A DNA stretch of 64,000 bases from Casuarina equisetifolia (Eukaryota; Streptophyta; Magnoliopsida; Fagales; Casuarinaceae). Both the position numbers and the translations under genes were made by a program. Of this stretch, positions 1 through 10,711 are shown in pieces (the first letter of the stretch is position 1; each line of letters opens with the position of its first letter). The notes beneath the pieces were generated by a model, which ran no database searches, was not told where the DNA came from, and worked only from the letters and a program-made list of their open reading frames with translations. The stretch spans positions 31,709,884 to 31,773,883 of the forward strand of contig CM052356.1 in NCBI GenBank assembly GCA_028551475.1, written 5' to 3'.

Positions 1-311
1 AAGACCTTACAATTCAACTTGAGATGACGTCTTATTGCTCTTAAGTAGTTTCAGAAATAACTTATGTTGGACAATAGATATTTTATCCTTTAAACTTTAT
101 AAAAACTGTATCCGCAAGCTTCACGAGACTTCGCAGCATCCGTCAAGTCAAACACTAATAAAATCAACACAAACCAAAGAAGTTAGACAACCTTAGTACA
201 TAATTTCATACTAATGAATGCAGAAAGCAAGTCTTCATGTTAAGGATAGTGAAAATAAACAATGCAGCAATAAGAAGTCTTTAGCAAACCTTTGGAGCTC
301 TTTAGCCTTAC
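1..311. other. 3' flank of the first secreted-peptide gene
   Basis: This is the downstream flank of the minus-strand gene that ends at 312. It holds the conserved 3' flank seen after the other family copies (an 'aagaagttagacaa' stretch and a GAGCTC near the stop). It also holds one copy of the roughly 102-bp unit (about 78-175) that is tandemly repeated at 9.9 kb and 54.1 kb. No other gene is visible. Confidence 0.5.
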
Positions 312-749
312 TTATAAACGACGCCTGATATCTTTAATATTCTCTTCAAAACATGAAAATAAACAGATTCCAGCATCGGCTGGAGGGGGTAAGTGTTTTG
401 GGAAGCACTTCTCTATGCACGATTTAGCGAGAGCACGAACTTCTTGATCCTTGTCATATTCATATTGATACACGCAAAGGAAGAAACGAGTTGTAACCTG
501 CTCTGCGAATACTAGGCTTTCTTTTTGATGTCTCTTTTTGATTTTATGGAGTCCAGATTTCAGGCAATCATACAATGATGCATGATATTGATCCATTGAA
601 GGTTTCTTAGAGGGTGCAAGATGGCTAACAGGGAGTGCAGAAGCACAAAGAGAGAGAGGGTCCAAGTAATTTGCCAGGCCTTCAAATACTAAGAGAATAA
701 TTAGCCCTATCATCATCATTATGAAACTTTTTGTACATTTATGATCCAT
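312..749 (-). CDS. small secreted cysteine-rich protein, family copy 1 (intact, 6-Cys variant)
   Basis: This is a 145-residue open frame with no visible intron. Residues 1 to about 26 form a signal peptide: a basic start, then a hydrophobic run containing MMMIGLIILLVFEG, with likely cleavage near GLAN. A Pro/Ser/His-rich spacer follows, then the cysteine domain, which starts at YDCL. Compared with the 8-Cys members at 10210 and 18686, this copy keeps Cys1, Cys4 and the C-terminal C-x3-C-x13-C-x3-C block (SCIEKC ... GICLFSC). Cys2 and Cys3 are replaced by Ile and Gln. The start is supported by alignment with the MGQKSMK/MSQKSMK starts of its paralogues. It probably acts outside the cell or in the secretory pathway. 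The paired C-x3-C motifs resemble alpha-hairpinins (antimicrobial or protease-inhibitor peptides), but this is a spacing match and not a family assignment. A recently dead copy cannot be excluded. Confidence 0.72.
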   Translation of the reverse strand: MDHKCTKSFIMMMIGLIILLVFEGLANYLDPLSLCASALPVSHLAPSKKPSMDQYHASLYDCLKSGLHKIKKRHQKESLVFAEQVTTRFFLCVYQYEYDKDQEVRALAKSCIEKCFPKHLPPPADAGICLFSCFEENIKDIRRRL

Positions 750-816
750 TGATGATCTTCAACTCTAGAAGTATTATTCTTTAGAAGATTTAATACCTAA
801 ACTTCTAGTTATCTTT

Positions 817-826
817 GCTATTTAAG
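817..826 (-). promoter_or_regulatory. TATA-like box of copy 1
   Basis: On the minus strand this reads CTTAAATAGC, 68-77 bp upstream of the ATG. The same box with the same flanking words (a 'tcaagac...' stretch just upstream) lies upstream of the copies at 6377, 10620, 19105 and 54917, so it is a conserved promoter element of the family. Confidence 0.55.
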
Positions 827-1374
827 AGTCTTGATTTCATGGAAATAAGAATATATATGTTTTTCTATTGATTTATTTGTAAGAAAAAATTCTTATGAAA
901 AGTTTTAAAAAATTGTGTCTTTTGGGAATAAGATACTATGCTAAGTAACTTACTTTTTGTTCAAGATTTGTCTTTTGAGCAATGGTATGAGATTTTACTT
1001 AAAAAAGAAAAGAAAAGTGCCATTGATATCTAACTTTCAACAAGTGATATCTTGAAAAGGTCATTTATATTATGATTTCACCAAAAGACTTTAGGATATT
1101 AATTTACCTGAAAATTAATATTAAAATTAATAATGGTGTCAATATATAGAAGATAACTTATAAATTTACTTTATGTTTGTCCTCTTAATTAATTTATACT
1201 TTTGTAATGTAGAAATATCATTACATACTATATTGGCTTGTGAATGGGAAATTTATCAATCTTATAGTTCCACTTTAGTGTCATCCATATGAATTTTGTG
1301 GACTTTATACTTGTTAATTTAAAAGGGTCCAATTGTTCAAGCATACACACCATCTTGGATCCTAACTAGAAAAG

Positions 1375-2890
1375 GAAAAGGGATAAGATTATTTATTTGC
1401 ACCTCAAATACTAATAATCATATTTAACCCCCCATCACTAGTGCGATTTTCCATCATTATTTTAGTTTGTTTTATTTGTTCATTGATTTGTTTGCAGAAA
1501 TGTTTTTCCATAAAAAGTTGCCTGGGAACTGTGTCTATTGGAAGTGTGATAATATTCAAATCAACTAACTTTTAGTTCTAGATATATTTGTTCATCCAAA
1601 AGTTTTGCAAAATTTATTTTACATTTAATATGTTATTTTGACTCCATGAAAAAAAAAAAGAAAAATTTTTAGTTTGTTTATTCATTTTAAAAGAGTAATA
1701 AAACTAGGAATTTTATTTGTCTTAGAAAAACATACTTTCTTCCCTCTCCCCCCCAAAAAAATCAGTTTGTCGTGTAGTAAAATATTTGAGCACAATAAAT
1801 TTTATATATTAATAATATAGAATGCACCTTTAAATTTCAATTTCTCTATCCTAGTCATACGAAAATACATTTCATGAGACATAAACATGAGTTTTAATAC
1901 TATGTCTTAAAATTTATAGTAAAATTTTATTTGTAATGTTTGTCTTTCAAAAGATTATGTGCTTGTGCTAGTTCTCGATGTCTTAAAATGTCTTGCACCT
2001 ATTTCTTGGGTTTGTGTTTTTAGCAATAAAGTTCTATACTTTTCCCATGTGTCCTTTTAACAAGTGTGGCCTATAGGTCTATTTGCATTCTCAATATAAA
2101 TGATTAGGGTTGCAATATTTTTTTTAATTTATATTTAAAACAAAGAGTTTTAATAATATGTTAGGAGATGCATTTCGTCTCTTAATGTCAATTTATATTT
2201 ATACATAAAAATTCAAATATATCAATATCTTAGGATTAAGATGTTCATTCAAATTTGGGCACTTCTTTTGTGTTAATGTTTGTGATCTTCTTATGATGAT
2301 TGTGTTTTGGAAGAAGTCCACAAATCTAATGTATGGATTACCAGTATAAAGTCCACAAAATTCACATAGATGATACTAAAGAGGAGTAATAAGATTGATA
2401 AATTTCCCATTCAAGAGCCAATATTGCAATGCAATGGTATTTCTATACTATAAAGGTATAGATTGATTAAAAGAACAAATAGAACGTAAAGTCGTATAAA
2501 GAGAAGGAAAGGGGTAAGATTATTTATTTGCACCTCAATACTATAATTATAAATAACTCTACCATCATTAATGTGAGATTTCGTCATTATTTTATTTTGT
2601 TTGTCGATTTGTTTGTGGAAAAATTTTTTTCATAAAAAGTTGCTTAAGAGTTGTGTCCATTGAAAGTACGATAACATTCGAATAACTAACTGTCGATTTA
2701 AGATATTTGTGCTTATTTGAGGTTTTTAAAAAGTCATTTTGCATTTAATACGTGACTGGTGATTTCATGAAAACAAAAAAAAAAAGTTTTAGTTTGCTTA
2801 TTCATTTAAAACGAATAATAAAATCCTGAACCTTGTTGTCTTAGAAAAACATACTTTCTCCCTGTAAAAGCCCGTCCTTATGTAGTTAAA
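1375..2890. repeat. direct repeat of a ~400-bp array-flank block (two copies here)
   Basis: About 1375-1800 and 2500-2890 are diverged direct copies. Both carry an 'aaggaaaagg' start, 'ttatttgcacctca', 'cataaaaagttgc', a poly-A run after 'ccatga' or 'tcatga', and 'cttagaaaaacatactttct'. Further copies lie near 6850-7240 and 11190-11520. Having two copies in one unit suggests a partial duplication inside the array. No coding content is recognised. Confidence 0.5.
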
Positions 2891-4852
2891 TATTTAAGCA
2901 CAATAGATTAATATATAAATAATATAGAACATTCTTTCAAAATTTAATATGTCTCTATCCTCATCCTGAAAAGACTCATTTCAAAAAACAAAAACATGAG
3001 TTCTAATACCATATTAAAAGATCAATTCTTCCCTTAATATCAATGTGTAAAAGAAAAAGTATATTTATATACTACATATCAGTATATAAGGAATTAGGAT
3101 ATATATTCAAATTTCAACTTTTTGTTATATTACCGTTTGTGATCTACTTTTGATTAATGTATTGGGAAAAAAAGTTGTTTAATTAACAATGTTCGTATGA
3201 TAAAGAATCAATTTATCCTCTTGAAAAAGGTGAATATTTGTTTTCAATATGTAATGAGTAGAAGGAGATCTTTTTCCTTTTATTAATCAGTTTTAGCAAT
3301 ATTTTGATGTATCCTGGTTGCTTGACACAAACTTCAGACATTTGTCCTTTTTGCAATTTTGTTTTATTTATAAAGTTGAATTTTCGGGAATCCAAAAGTT
3401 GTTTATTTGAACAGTTACTTTTTATTATTTAATTTATTAGATTGTGAATTTTGAAGTTGGTAAAAGCCATAAGAAACATGGAATTCTTTTTTCTATTTTG
3501 GAAAAATTTTAGAAATAAACTCTTTGTTCATAGAGTAATTCGAATCGTAAATATTGTAAATGATAAAACATTATAAAGCAATTTTATTTTATTTTTATCT
3601 TGTTTTTCTTGTTGAATTTGGTAGTTTTGGTTGCTTTAGCACTTATTTTCTCCTTTTTTCCTCACTTTTCTTGTTGAATTTGCTTAGTCTTTTTTTTTTG
3701 TACTTATTTACTTGACGATCTGGATTTCAAGATGAAATTAACACTTATAGATTTACGTGGGTTATTAATCCTATCCATTCAATTTGCAGTAATTGTGCTC
3801 AAACTGATCAAGCATTTTTCTCTTCCTTTTCCTACTTTTATTTGATTGTTTCATGTTGAATTTGCTAAAATTGGTTGCTTTTCATATATGGTAATTCTCC
3901 AATTTTCAAATGGATTTGAGAAGATAATTAAAAATTTTAGAAGAAAAAAGATGGGGATTAATATTTTGACCTTACTCTCAATATGAGACTTACATGAAAG
4001 GGCTTTAAGAATTTATGTCACTCTCTTGCACAAGTTACAAGAGAGCACATCTTGGATTTTTCTATTTCCTAAACATTGATAAGAATTCACTCATTTTGTT
4101 ATAAGAATGACATAACATTGTTATTTTCTTACCCTTTTTTTATCAAGTGGTATAAATATTAAATATTATGTTGAAAATGATATGAATGAGTATTTCATAT
4201 TATTAATATCCTGGTTTGATACATCTTTTTATATATTAAGATTTTTTTTTTCTATTAACAACTATTTTTAAGAAAAACATTGGGTTTTATAATGTATCAA
4301 ACTACACAAAGTATATATCTAATGTGAAAGCCACATTGATTGTAGTTTATTAAACTATGGACTTCAATAACAAAATATCAAAAATAGAATAATCCCTCAT
4401 GCATACAATATACAACTTTAATCCAAATGATTTATCAAATATCAATATCTCCATATTTGTATTATTATAACTAAGGACATGCATAAATTACATAAAAATT
4501 CAAAATTGTTATACATATCAAGTCTAAGGTCGTACAAATCAACTTGAGATGGTATCTTATTGATCTTAACTATTAAGATTCTTATGTTTTATCACAACAT
4601 CAAAAGCAATTGGTGTTAATAAAATATATTTTTAATTTTTTAAACTCTATAACAACATCATTCAAAAGCTTTCTAACACTTAACACTGCTCACCAAGTCC
4701 AACACTAATAACACCAGTACAATGTGAAGAAGTTAAACAAGGTTAGTTGCTAGTTTGATAATTGTAAATGGAAACAATTCCTTTTGTCAATGAAATAAAA
4801 ACAATGTTACGCTGAGAATCTTTTAACAAACCCTAAAGCTTGTTAGCTTAAC

Positions 4853-5724
4853 TTATAGATGATGCCTCATATTCTTAATGTGCTCTTCAAAGCATCTAAA
4901 CAAACAAATTCCAAGATCAACTAAAGGATATTGTGATTCTTTAATGCACTTCCTTATGCATGACATAGCAATTGCTTGAATTACCCCATCAGTCTTGTCT
5001 TTATGTTCAAATATGCACAAGTAGAAACCATATGTAATTGATGGGAAAAAACGTATAGAGTTTCCTACTTTGATTGGACCTATGAGGAAATATTAAAGTA
5101 CTAACAATGTATTTTGAATCACATGTAAAAGATACAAACACTACAATCAACATAAGATGATTTTTACATAGAAAACTCTTCCAATGTGAAAAATAAAAAC
5201 CACGAGACTAATCATGGAGTCCACCAAACTCTTTACTATATATATTTTTAAGTTTATAACCTAATAAAGTCTTTAACGATAGTAATAGGATAAGGATTTA
5301 TTGATTCAATAACAATAGAATCACTAATCGATAGTGAAAAACAAGTTGTAAACATTAACTTAATTAAGAAAAGTTAGAGAAAAATAATCCAGATTTTCAA
5401 CGAAGATCTGCTAATTTAAAAAGCTTCAAATGATGATCCAACTAGTCACAATGAAGAACACTCAATTCCAAATCTACTGACAAAAAATCAGCCTAATCAG
5501 ACTACATATTGACCTTAATTAAGTGTTTGATCAATTGCTGTGCAAGGCTTCTAATTCTTACAAAATTATGCTCTTTTTCTTCTCTCTCTATTTTATTTTG
5601 ATGGACACACCCTTAGAAAAGACCTATATTTTTCCTCTAAACCTTAGGGCTACATTATCCTAATAAGACCTAACAATAAGTCTTGAATATGGGTTGGACC
5701 AACCCAACAGTAACACACTCTGTG
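4853..5724 (-). pseudogene. 3'-half copy of the secreted-peptide gene, interrupted by a solo LTR
   Basis: The part at 4853-5038 encodes an open C-terminal half of the family. It has Cys4 (YLCIFEH), the SCIRKC and GICLFRC cysteine pairs, and a normal stop. At 5039 the frame is broken by a 671-bp LTR-type insertion. The gene sequence resumes at 5710 for a few bases (cactctgtgag) and then ends abruptly, so the signal peptide and first cysteines are absent. The related half copies near 18170 and 53625 end at the same GTGAG position, so truncation came before duplication. It cannot encode a secreted product. Confidence 0.75.
5039..5709. mobile_element. solo LTR (671 bp) inside the half-gene
   Basis: The element begins TGATGGG and ends CCCAACA. 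It is flanked by GTAAT (5034-5038) and GTAAC (5710-5714), a 5-bp target-site duplication with one mismatch. Removing it rejoins the gene homology across the gap. It has no coding capacity. The family is not recognised, and its orientation is uncertain. Confidence 0.65.
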
Positions 5725-5941
5725 AGCATAATAATCTGACCCCACTTTTAGTATAAAGCTTTCATGAAGGGCTTAGAGGATTTATGCCCCTTGCCTTTTC
5801 ACAAGTTTTACAATAGCACATCATGGGTTCTCTTTATCTTAGGCATTGGTATTAATTAATTCATTTATTTGTAGAAGTGGCATGACAATGAGATGTTTTG
5901 TAGCCATTTTTTTTTATCAAGTGGTCTAAACTTTGACTATG
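5725..5941. other. short array flank between half copy and full copy
   Basis: This is a 217-bp segment homologous to the flanks near 3960-4140, 8370-8540 and 52140-52330 (words such as 'gcacatcatgggttct' and 'ttttttatcaagtgg'). It separates the half copy from the frameshifted full copy and marks the unit joint. No gene is present. Confidence 0.5.
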
Positions 5942-6377
5942 CTACTCATTTGAGCAGTATTTATTGTTCTCTTCAAAGCATTTAAATAAACAAATTTGAA
6001 TATCGGCTGTAGGAGATTTTGATTTTGGAAAGCACTTCTCTGTGCATGATTTAGCAATAGCACGGACTTCTTCCATTTGTCTCATTTATATGTTGATACA
6101 TGAACCGGAAGAAACGACGTGTGACATGCTTCAAGAATGCTAGGTCTTCTCTTTGTTGTTTCCTTCTAGTTCTTTGGAGTTCGGATTTCAGGCAATCACA
6201 CAATGATGCATGATATTGATCCATTGAGGGTGTCTTGGAGGAGGTCATATAGTAGACAAGGAGTGTAAAAGCACAAAGAGAGGGAGGCGTCAAGTCATTT
6301 GCTAGGCCTTCAGATACTACGAGAATAATTAGCCTCATCATGATCATTATGAAATTTTCTATACACTTATGATCCAT
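5942..6377 (-). pseudogene. secreted-peptide gene copy with 1-bp frameshift
   Basis: The signal peptide region is open from the ATG at 6377 (start MDHKCIENF). Against copy 1 there is one extra base near 6058-6075, so the reading frame ends at 6051 after an aberrant SPCYC tail. The original frame continues beyond the shift with the SCTEKC and ICLFKC cysteine pairs, ending at the TAG at 5942-5944 with an altered C-terminus. Cys2, Cys3 and Cys4 are also lost (Thr, His, Phe), while Cys1 remains. The promoter box is intact, so a transcript may still be made. Confidence 0.75.
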
Positions 6378-6454
6378 TGATGATCTTCAACTCTAGAAAT
6401 GTTCTTCTTTAGAAGGCTTAATGCATAGATGAAATTAAAGTTCTAGTTGTCTTT

Positions 6455-6464
6455 GCTATTTAAG
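6455..6464 (-). promoter_or_regulatory. TATA-like box of the frameshifted copy
   Basis: It reads CTTAAATAGC on the minus strand, 78-87 bp upstream of the ATG, in the same context as the other family copies. Confidence 0.45.
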
Positions 6465-6637
6465 GGTCTTGATCCCATGGAAATAAAGATATATATGTTT
6501 TTCGTTGATTTATTTATAGAAAAAACCTCTCATGAATAGTTGTTAAAGAAACTTGACTTTTGGGAATAAAATAATATGCTAAGTTGTTTACTTTCCGGCA
6601 AGATTTGTTTTCTAAGCAAGGGGATGAAGTTTTACTT

Positions 6638-6674
6638 AAAAAAGAAAAAGAAAAAGAAAAAGAAAAAGAAAAAA
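6638..6674. repeat. AAAAAG microsatellite
   Basis: There are about five perfect or near-perfect repeats of an A5G unit. Related copies of this flank (near 1005-1018 and 10873) show only simple A-runs with one or two G's, so the microsatellite expanded after duplication. Confidence 0.8.
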
Positions 6675-8839
6675 TATATAGAAGACTTTAGGATCTTAAC
6701 TTACATGGCAAATAATATTGACTGGTATAAAGTCCACAAAATTCATATAGATGACACTAAAGAATAGCTATAAGATTGATAAATTTCCTACTCAAAGGCC
6801 AGTATAGCTATTTTATGATATTTCTACATATAAGAGCCTAAATTGATTAAGAAAGGGAAATGGTAAAATTATTTATTTGTAGTTTAAATACTATAATGAT
6901 ATCTAACCCCATTACACCAGTGCTCTTTTTCAACATTATTTTAGTTTGTTTGAGTTTGTTCATTTATTTGTTTGTAGAAAAAGTTTTTTCGTAAAAAGTT
7001 GCTTAGGAAATGTGTCTATTGAAAGTGTGATAATATTCAAATCAACTAACTTTTAGTTCAAGATATTTTTGTTCATTAAAAGGTTTTACAAAAGTTATTT
7101 TGCATTTAATATGTGATTTTGATTCCATGAAAACAAAAAAGAAAATTTTCAATTTATTTATTCATTCATTTAAAAGGAACAATAAAACTAAGAATTTTAC
7201 TTGTCTTAGAAAAACATACTTTCTCCCACCAAAAATTAGATCTTTATATAGTAAAATGTTTGAGTATAATAGATTAAAGTGTTAATAATATAGAAAGCAA
7301 TTTTAAATTTTAGTATTCTATCCCAATCAAGAAAAAGCACATTCATGAGACATAAATACAAGTTCTAATATCACATTATGAATGCATTTATTCTCTTAAA
7401 AGATTCAAATATATCATTTTTTTTTATAATCCAAAACTCCCACCAAGCTTTGTTTAAAGGCCTAAATTAGAAAGTAATGGCTTGTCCCAAAACATGTTCA
7501 GGTTAATTAGAAATATAGTTGGAGATTCAAACTTAGGATATTTACTTTGCAAGATTTTCTATATGAGCTCTCCTTACTATCTCAACTATACTATAGAGGA
7601 AAATATATCAATATTTTTATTTTAAAATATACATTTAAATTTTAACACTTTGTTTATATTAATGTTTATGATCTTATTATGGTGAATGTGTTTTGGAAAA
7701 AATTTATGTTTAATTATAATAAGATCATAAACATTAATATAAACAACTAATAATCTTTAGCTGTATTTTGACATGTCCTAGTTACTTGATATGAAATTCG
7801 GACCTTTTTCTTTTTTGTAATTTTTTTTTTATATTTACGAAGTTGAAAGTTAGAGGCCATAAGAGACGGCAAAAGCCATAAGAAACATGGAATTGTTTTT
7901 AACTATTTTTGTAAAAATGTTGAAGTAAAATATTCTTTCAAAGAATAATTGGATTTTTGTAGATATTGTAATCATTGAAACATTATAAAGCAATTTTATT
8001 GTTCTTTCCCTTATTTTTCCTTTTGAGTTTGCAAGCTTTGCTTGATTTGCACTTATTGTCTACTTTTTTTTTTTTCCCCTATTTTCTTGTTGAATTTGAT
8101 AAGTATGATTGTTTTGCACTTATATACTTGACAATCTAGATTTCAAGAAGAAATTGACACTTAATATGTCTAAACAAGGTATTAATCCTACCCAAATAAA
8201 CTTTATTCTACTTAAGCTCGTTGCATTATCAAACTTATCAAGCATTTTTCTCCTTTTTCCCTACTTTTATCTAATATTTTTTTAGTTTATTAAAATTGGC
8301 TGCTTTTCATATATCATACTTCCCAATCTTCCAAATGAATGTGGGATGATAATTAAAAGTTGTATTCTTCATATGAGACTTGCATGAAGGGCTTCAAGAA
8401 AATATGTGCTAATCCCATGCACAAGTTCCAAAAGAGCACACTATGGGTTTCCTTTTTTAAATATCAATAAGAAATCACTCATTTTTTTGGAAGTGGCATG
8501 AAAATGTGATTTTTTCTATCCATTTTTTTTTATTAAGTAGTGTAGACAATAACTATTATGGGTAGAGATAATATGAATGAGTATCTTATATTATTAAATC
8601 TTTTTTTGGTATATTTTTTACATGGGGAGATACTTTTTTTTTTGTTTTTAACTATTTTAGAAGAAGGATTAAACATTTATTATATACTAAACCGCTCAAA
8701 CAATGTAGCCTATACAAAAACCACATTGGTAGTAGTTTGTTAAACTAGGGATCTCAATATCCAAATACTCAAAATAACATAATCTCTCATGAGAACAATA
8801 CACAATCTTAACCCAAACTTTTTATCAATTAGTAATATC
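6675..8839. other. AT-rich array flank, no gene seen
   Basis: Homologous to the flank at about 1100-4450. It includes one copy of the 400-bp block near 6850-7240 and the inverted repeat at 7650-7746. Only short chance open frames are present. Confidence 0.5.
7650..7746. repeat. perfect 31-bp inverted repeat with 35-bp loop
   Basis: The arms at 7650-7680 and 7716-7746 are exact reverse complements. The loop at 7681-7715 keeps the normal flank sequence ('gtgttttggaaaaaa'). The paralogous flanks near 2270 and 3125 contain the left arm's relatives but not the right arm, so the second arm is a local inverted copy. A transcript would form a long hairpin stem. Confidence 0.85.
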
Positions 8840-9667
8840 TTCCAAAAGTTTTATTATGTAGTAAATGAATTCATAGTACAAAGTGTAAAAGAATTTCAGT
8901 AATGTAGTTAGGCAAAAAAGGTATAATGGCTTGGAGTTGGCAGGGTCTCCTCAAATTAAGGCCTACACTTGTTTATGTTCTTTCTAGTTCTATATATTGT
9001 TGCTAAAAGATTTATAATGATCTTCGAAAGTTGATGCAACTGTGGATTGGTATGGTTTAATTTGGATTGGTGCTATTAGAAAACAAAATTTTATTGGATA
9101 ACTTGTTTGTAGGAATAGACTTTTTACAATAATAGAAATTGTACAATGGCTTTCCTTTAGTAAACATATGTTATAATTTTTGTCAGCATCATATAGAAAA
9201 TAAGAGTCATTTATTTTTTGAATGTGTATGGACAAAGATGATTTGGAAAAAGATTCTTGCTCAAAATGAAATTTGACATGACATTGAAGGATAGAATGAA
9301 GAGTTACAATGGTTGTTTAAAGTAGTTAAAGGAAATAATTTAGCTGTTAAACTTCTTAAGATATCTTTCTTAGATTGTATTTATTGTATATGGGCTACAC
9401 AAAATAAAAGACGTTTTTAGAAAAAAATAATTGATATCCTTATTCTTTTAGCCAAAGTAAAGAAGGTAGTATGTAGAAAAGTTTCTTTGTTTAGAAATAT
9501 AAAATTCTCCTAAAGAAATGTTATTTTGAGTGAAATATGAGGGCTTCCAACTTTTATCTTTTTATAGATATGATAATTTTTGTAATGTTGGGATATGCCC
9601 CTGTACTTCTATATTTTAACATTTATTAATACAATTTAATCTTTTACCAAAATAGAAAAAGAAAAAA
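8840..9667 (+). mobile_element. 5'-truncated LINE (L1-type) 3' end
   Basis: This is a plus-strand remnant of LINE ORF2. It carries a reverse-transcriptase-associated zinc-binding region (HHIENKSHLFFECVW, near 9185-9230) and the conserved C-terminal tail (near 9355-9510) that also closes the larger LINE at 62217-62417. The 3' end runs through 'gggatatgcccctgtact', like the other LINE, into an A-rich tail. It is flanked by TAATATC at 8833-8839 and 9668-9674, a 7-bp target duplication. Stops and shifts make it non-functional. The 5' truncation is typical of target-primed reverse transcription. Confidence 0.75.
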
Positions 9668-9863
9668 TAATATCACCACATTCATGTCATTATAGCCAAA
9701 ATAATTACATAAATTGTAAAAGGAATAAAGCAACTTAGAACTATTATGCACATCAAGTCCAAGGACTTACAAATCAACTTAAGGGAGCATTTTATTGATC
9801 ATAACTACTAAGATTCTCATGTTTCACCACAACATCAAAAGCAATTGCTACTAGTAAAACACA

Positions 9864-10070
9864 TGTTTTATTCTTTAAATTTTATAACAAGAGTATTCGC
9901 AAGTTTGGTGTCACTTTGTCACCACTTGCGAAGTCTAACACTAGCAACACCAAGACAAACCAAAGAAATTTTATTCTTTAAATTTCATAACAAGAATATC
10001 TGCAAGTTTGCTGTTGGTTGCCACCACTTCCCAAGTCCGACACTAATATCATCAAGACAAACCAAAGAAG
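9864..10070. repeat. two tandem copies of the ~102-bp gene-downstream unit
   Basis: The units begin at about 9864 and 9968. Each carries 'ttttattctttaaattt', 'ataacaaga', 'caccactt', 'aagtc' and 'agacaaaccaaag'. They lie downstream of the intact gene at 10210-10620. The same unit occurs three times at 54068-54371, partly twice at 18391-18562 and once at 78-175. Confidence 0.75.
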
Positions 10071-10209
10071 TTAGACAAGGTTAGTGCATAATTGCATAAT
10101 GATGAATAAGAACAAATCCTCGTATCAACGACCATTAAAATAAACAATATTGCACTAAGAATCTTTTAGCAGACATTGGGGCTCATTACCTTTACCTATA
10201 GACTATGCC

Positions 10210-10620
10210 TCATATCTCAATGGAATCGTGAAAGCATTTAAGTAAACAGATCCCAGCACGGGGAGAACGAACTATTGATTTTCTAAAGCACTTCTCCATG
10301 CATGACATAGCAGCCGTATGAACTGGATCTCTCTTCCAGTCACTCTCAGAAATGCACAATAAGAAACCAAATGTAACGCACTCCGAGAGCAGTAGGCCTC
10401 CATGTTTGCTTTTGCATCCTTTGATTTCAGATTCCAGGCAATCATACAACGATGGAGGCCTTTGATATGGATGTGTCTCGTAGGAGGCAAGATGGCGAAC
10501 AGGAAGTGCAGAAGTGTTGAGGGCGGAAGGGGTAAAGACATTTGCTAGGCCGTCGAATACTATGAGCATAATCAACCCTATCATCATCATTATGAAACTT
10601 TTCATGGATTTTTGACCCAT
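10210..10620 (-). CDS. small secreted cysteine-rich protein, family copy (intact, 8-Cys)
   Basis: This is an open frame of 136 residues. Residues 1-27 are a signal peptide (basic MGQKSMK, hydrophobic FIMMMIGLIMLIVF, small residues at GLAN). Residues about 28-57 are a Pro/Ser/His-rich spacer. The domain from YDCL has eight cysteines spaced C-x7-C-x11-C-x7-C, then 17 residues, then C-x3-C-x13-C-x3-C (SCMEKC and GICLLKC). The final block fits the published alpha-hairpinin pattern, and the first block could form a second helical hairpin. The conserved TATA-like box lies 82-91 bp upstream, and two copies of the 102-bp unit lie downstream. Function is unknown; a defence or inhibitor peptide is a guess from spacing and tandem duplication. 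An 89-residue frame overlapping it on the same strand is only a shadow. Confidence 0.8.
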   Translation of the reverse strand: MGQKSMKSFIMMMIGLIMLIVFDGLANVFTPSALNTSALPVRHLASYETHPYQRPPSLYDCLESEIKGCKSKHGGLLLSECVTFGFLLCISESDWKRDPVHTAAMSCMEKCFRKSIVRSPRAGICLLKCFHDSIEI

Positions 10621-10701
10621 CGATGATCTTCAGCTCTAGGAGTGTTCTTCTTTATAAGGTTTAACACATAGATGAATGAAAAAAAAAATCAAGTTGTGTT
10701 T

Positions 10702-10711
10702 GCTATTTAAA
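10702..10711 (-). promoter_or_regulatory. TATA-like box of the 10.2-kb gene
   Basis: It reads TTTAAATAGC on the minus strand, preceded by 'caagacg', 82-91 bp upstream of the ATG. The same box and spacing occur in the copies at 18686 and 54496. Confidence 0.6.

Larger units (their letters stand above)
750..4852. other. AT-rich duplicated flank of the gene array, no gene seen
   Basis: There are only short chance frames here. Much of the sequence recurs in other array units. The stretch after 3960 (a 'gagacttacatgaaagggctt' region) recurs near 5740, 8370 and 52150. The stretch near 4310-4400 (an 'aaagccacattgattgtag' region) recurs near 8700, 15610 and 52460. It is best described as the flank that was duplicated together with the genes. 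Confidence 0.55.

Noticed and set aside
6576-6767. 63-residue Lys-rich frame
   Set aside because: Produced by the AAAAAG microsatellite.
10272-10541. 89-residue frame overlapping the 10.2-kb gene
   Set aside because: Alternative frame of the real gene; it lacks the signal peptide and cysteine grid.
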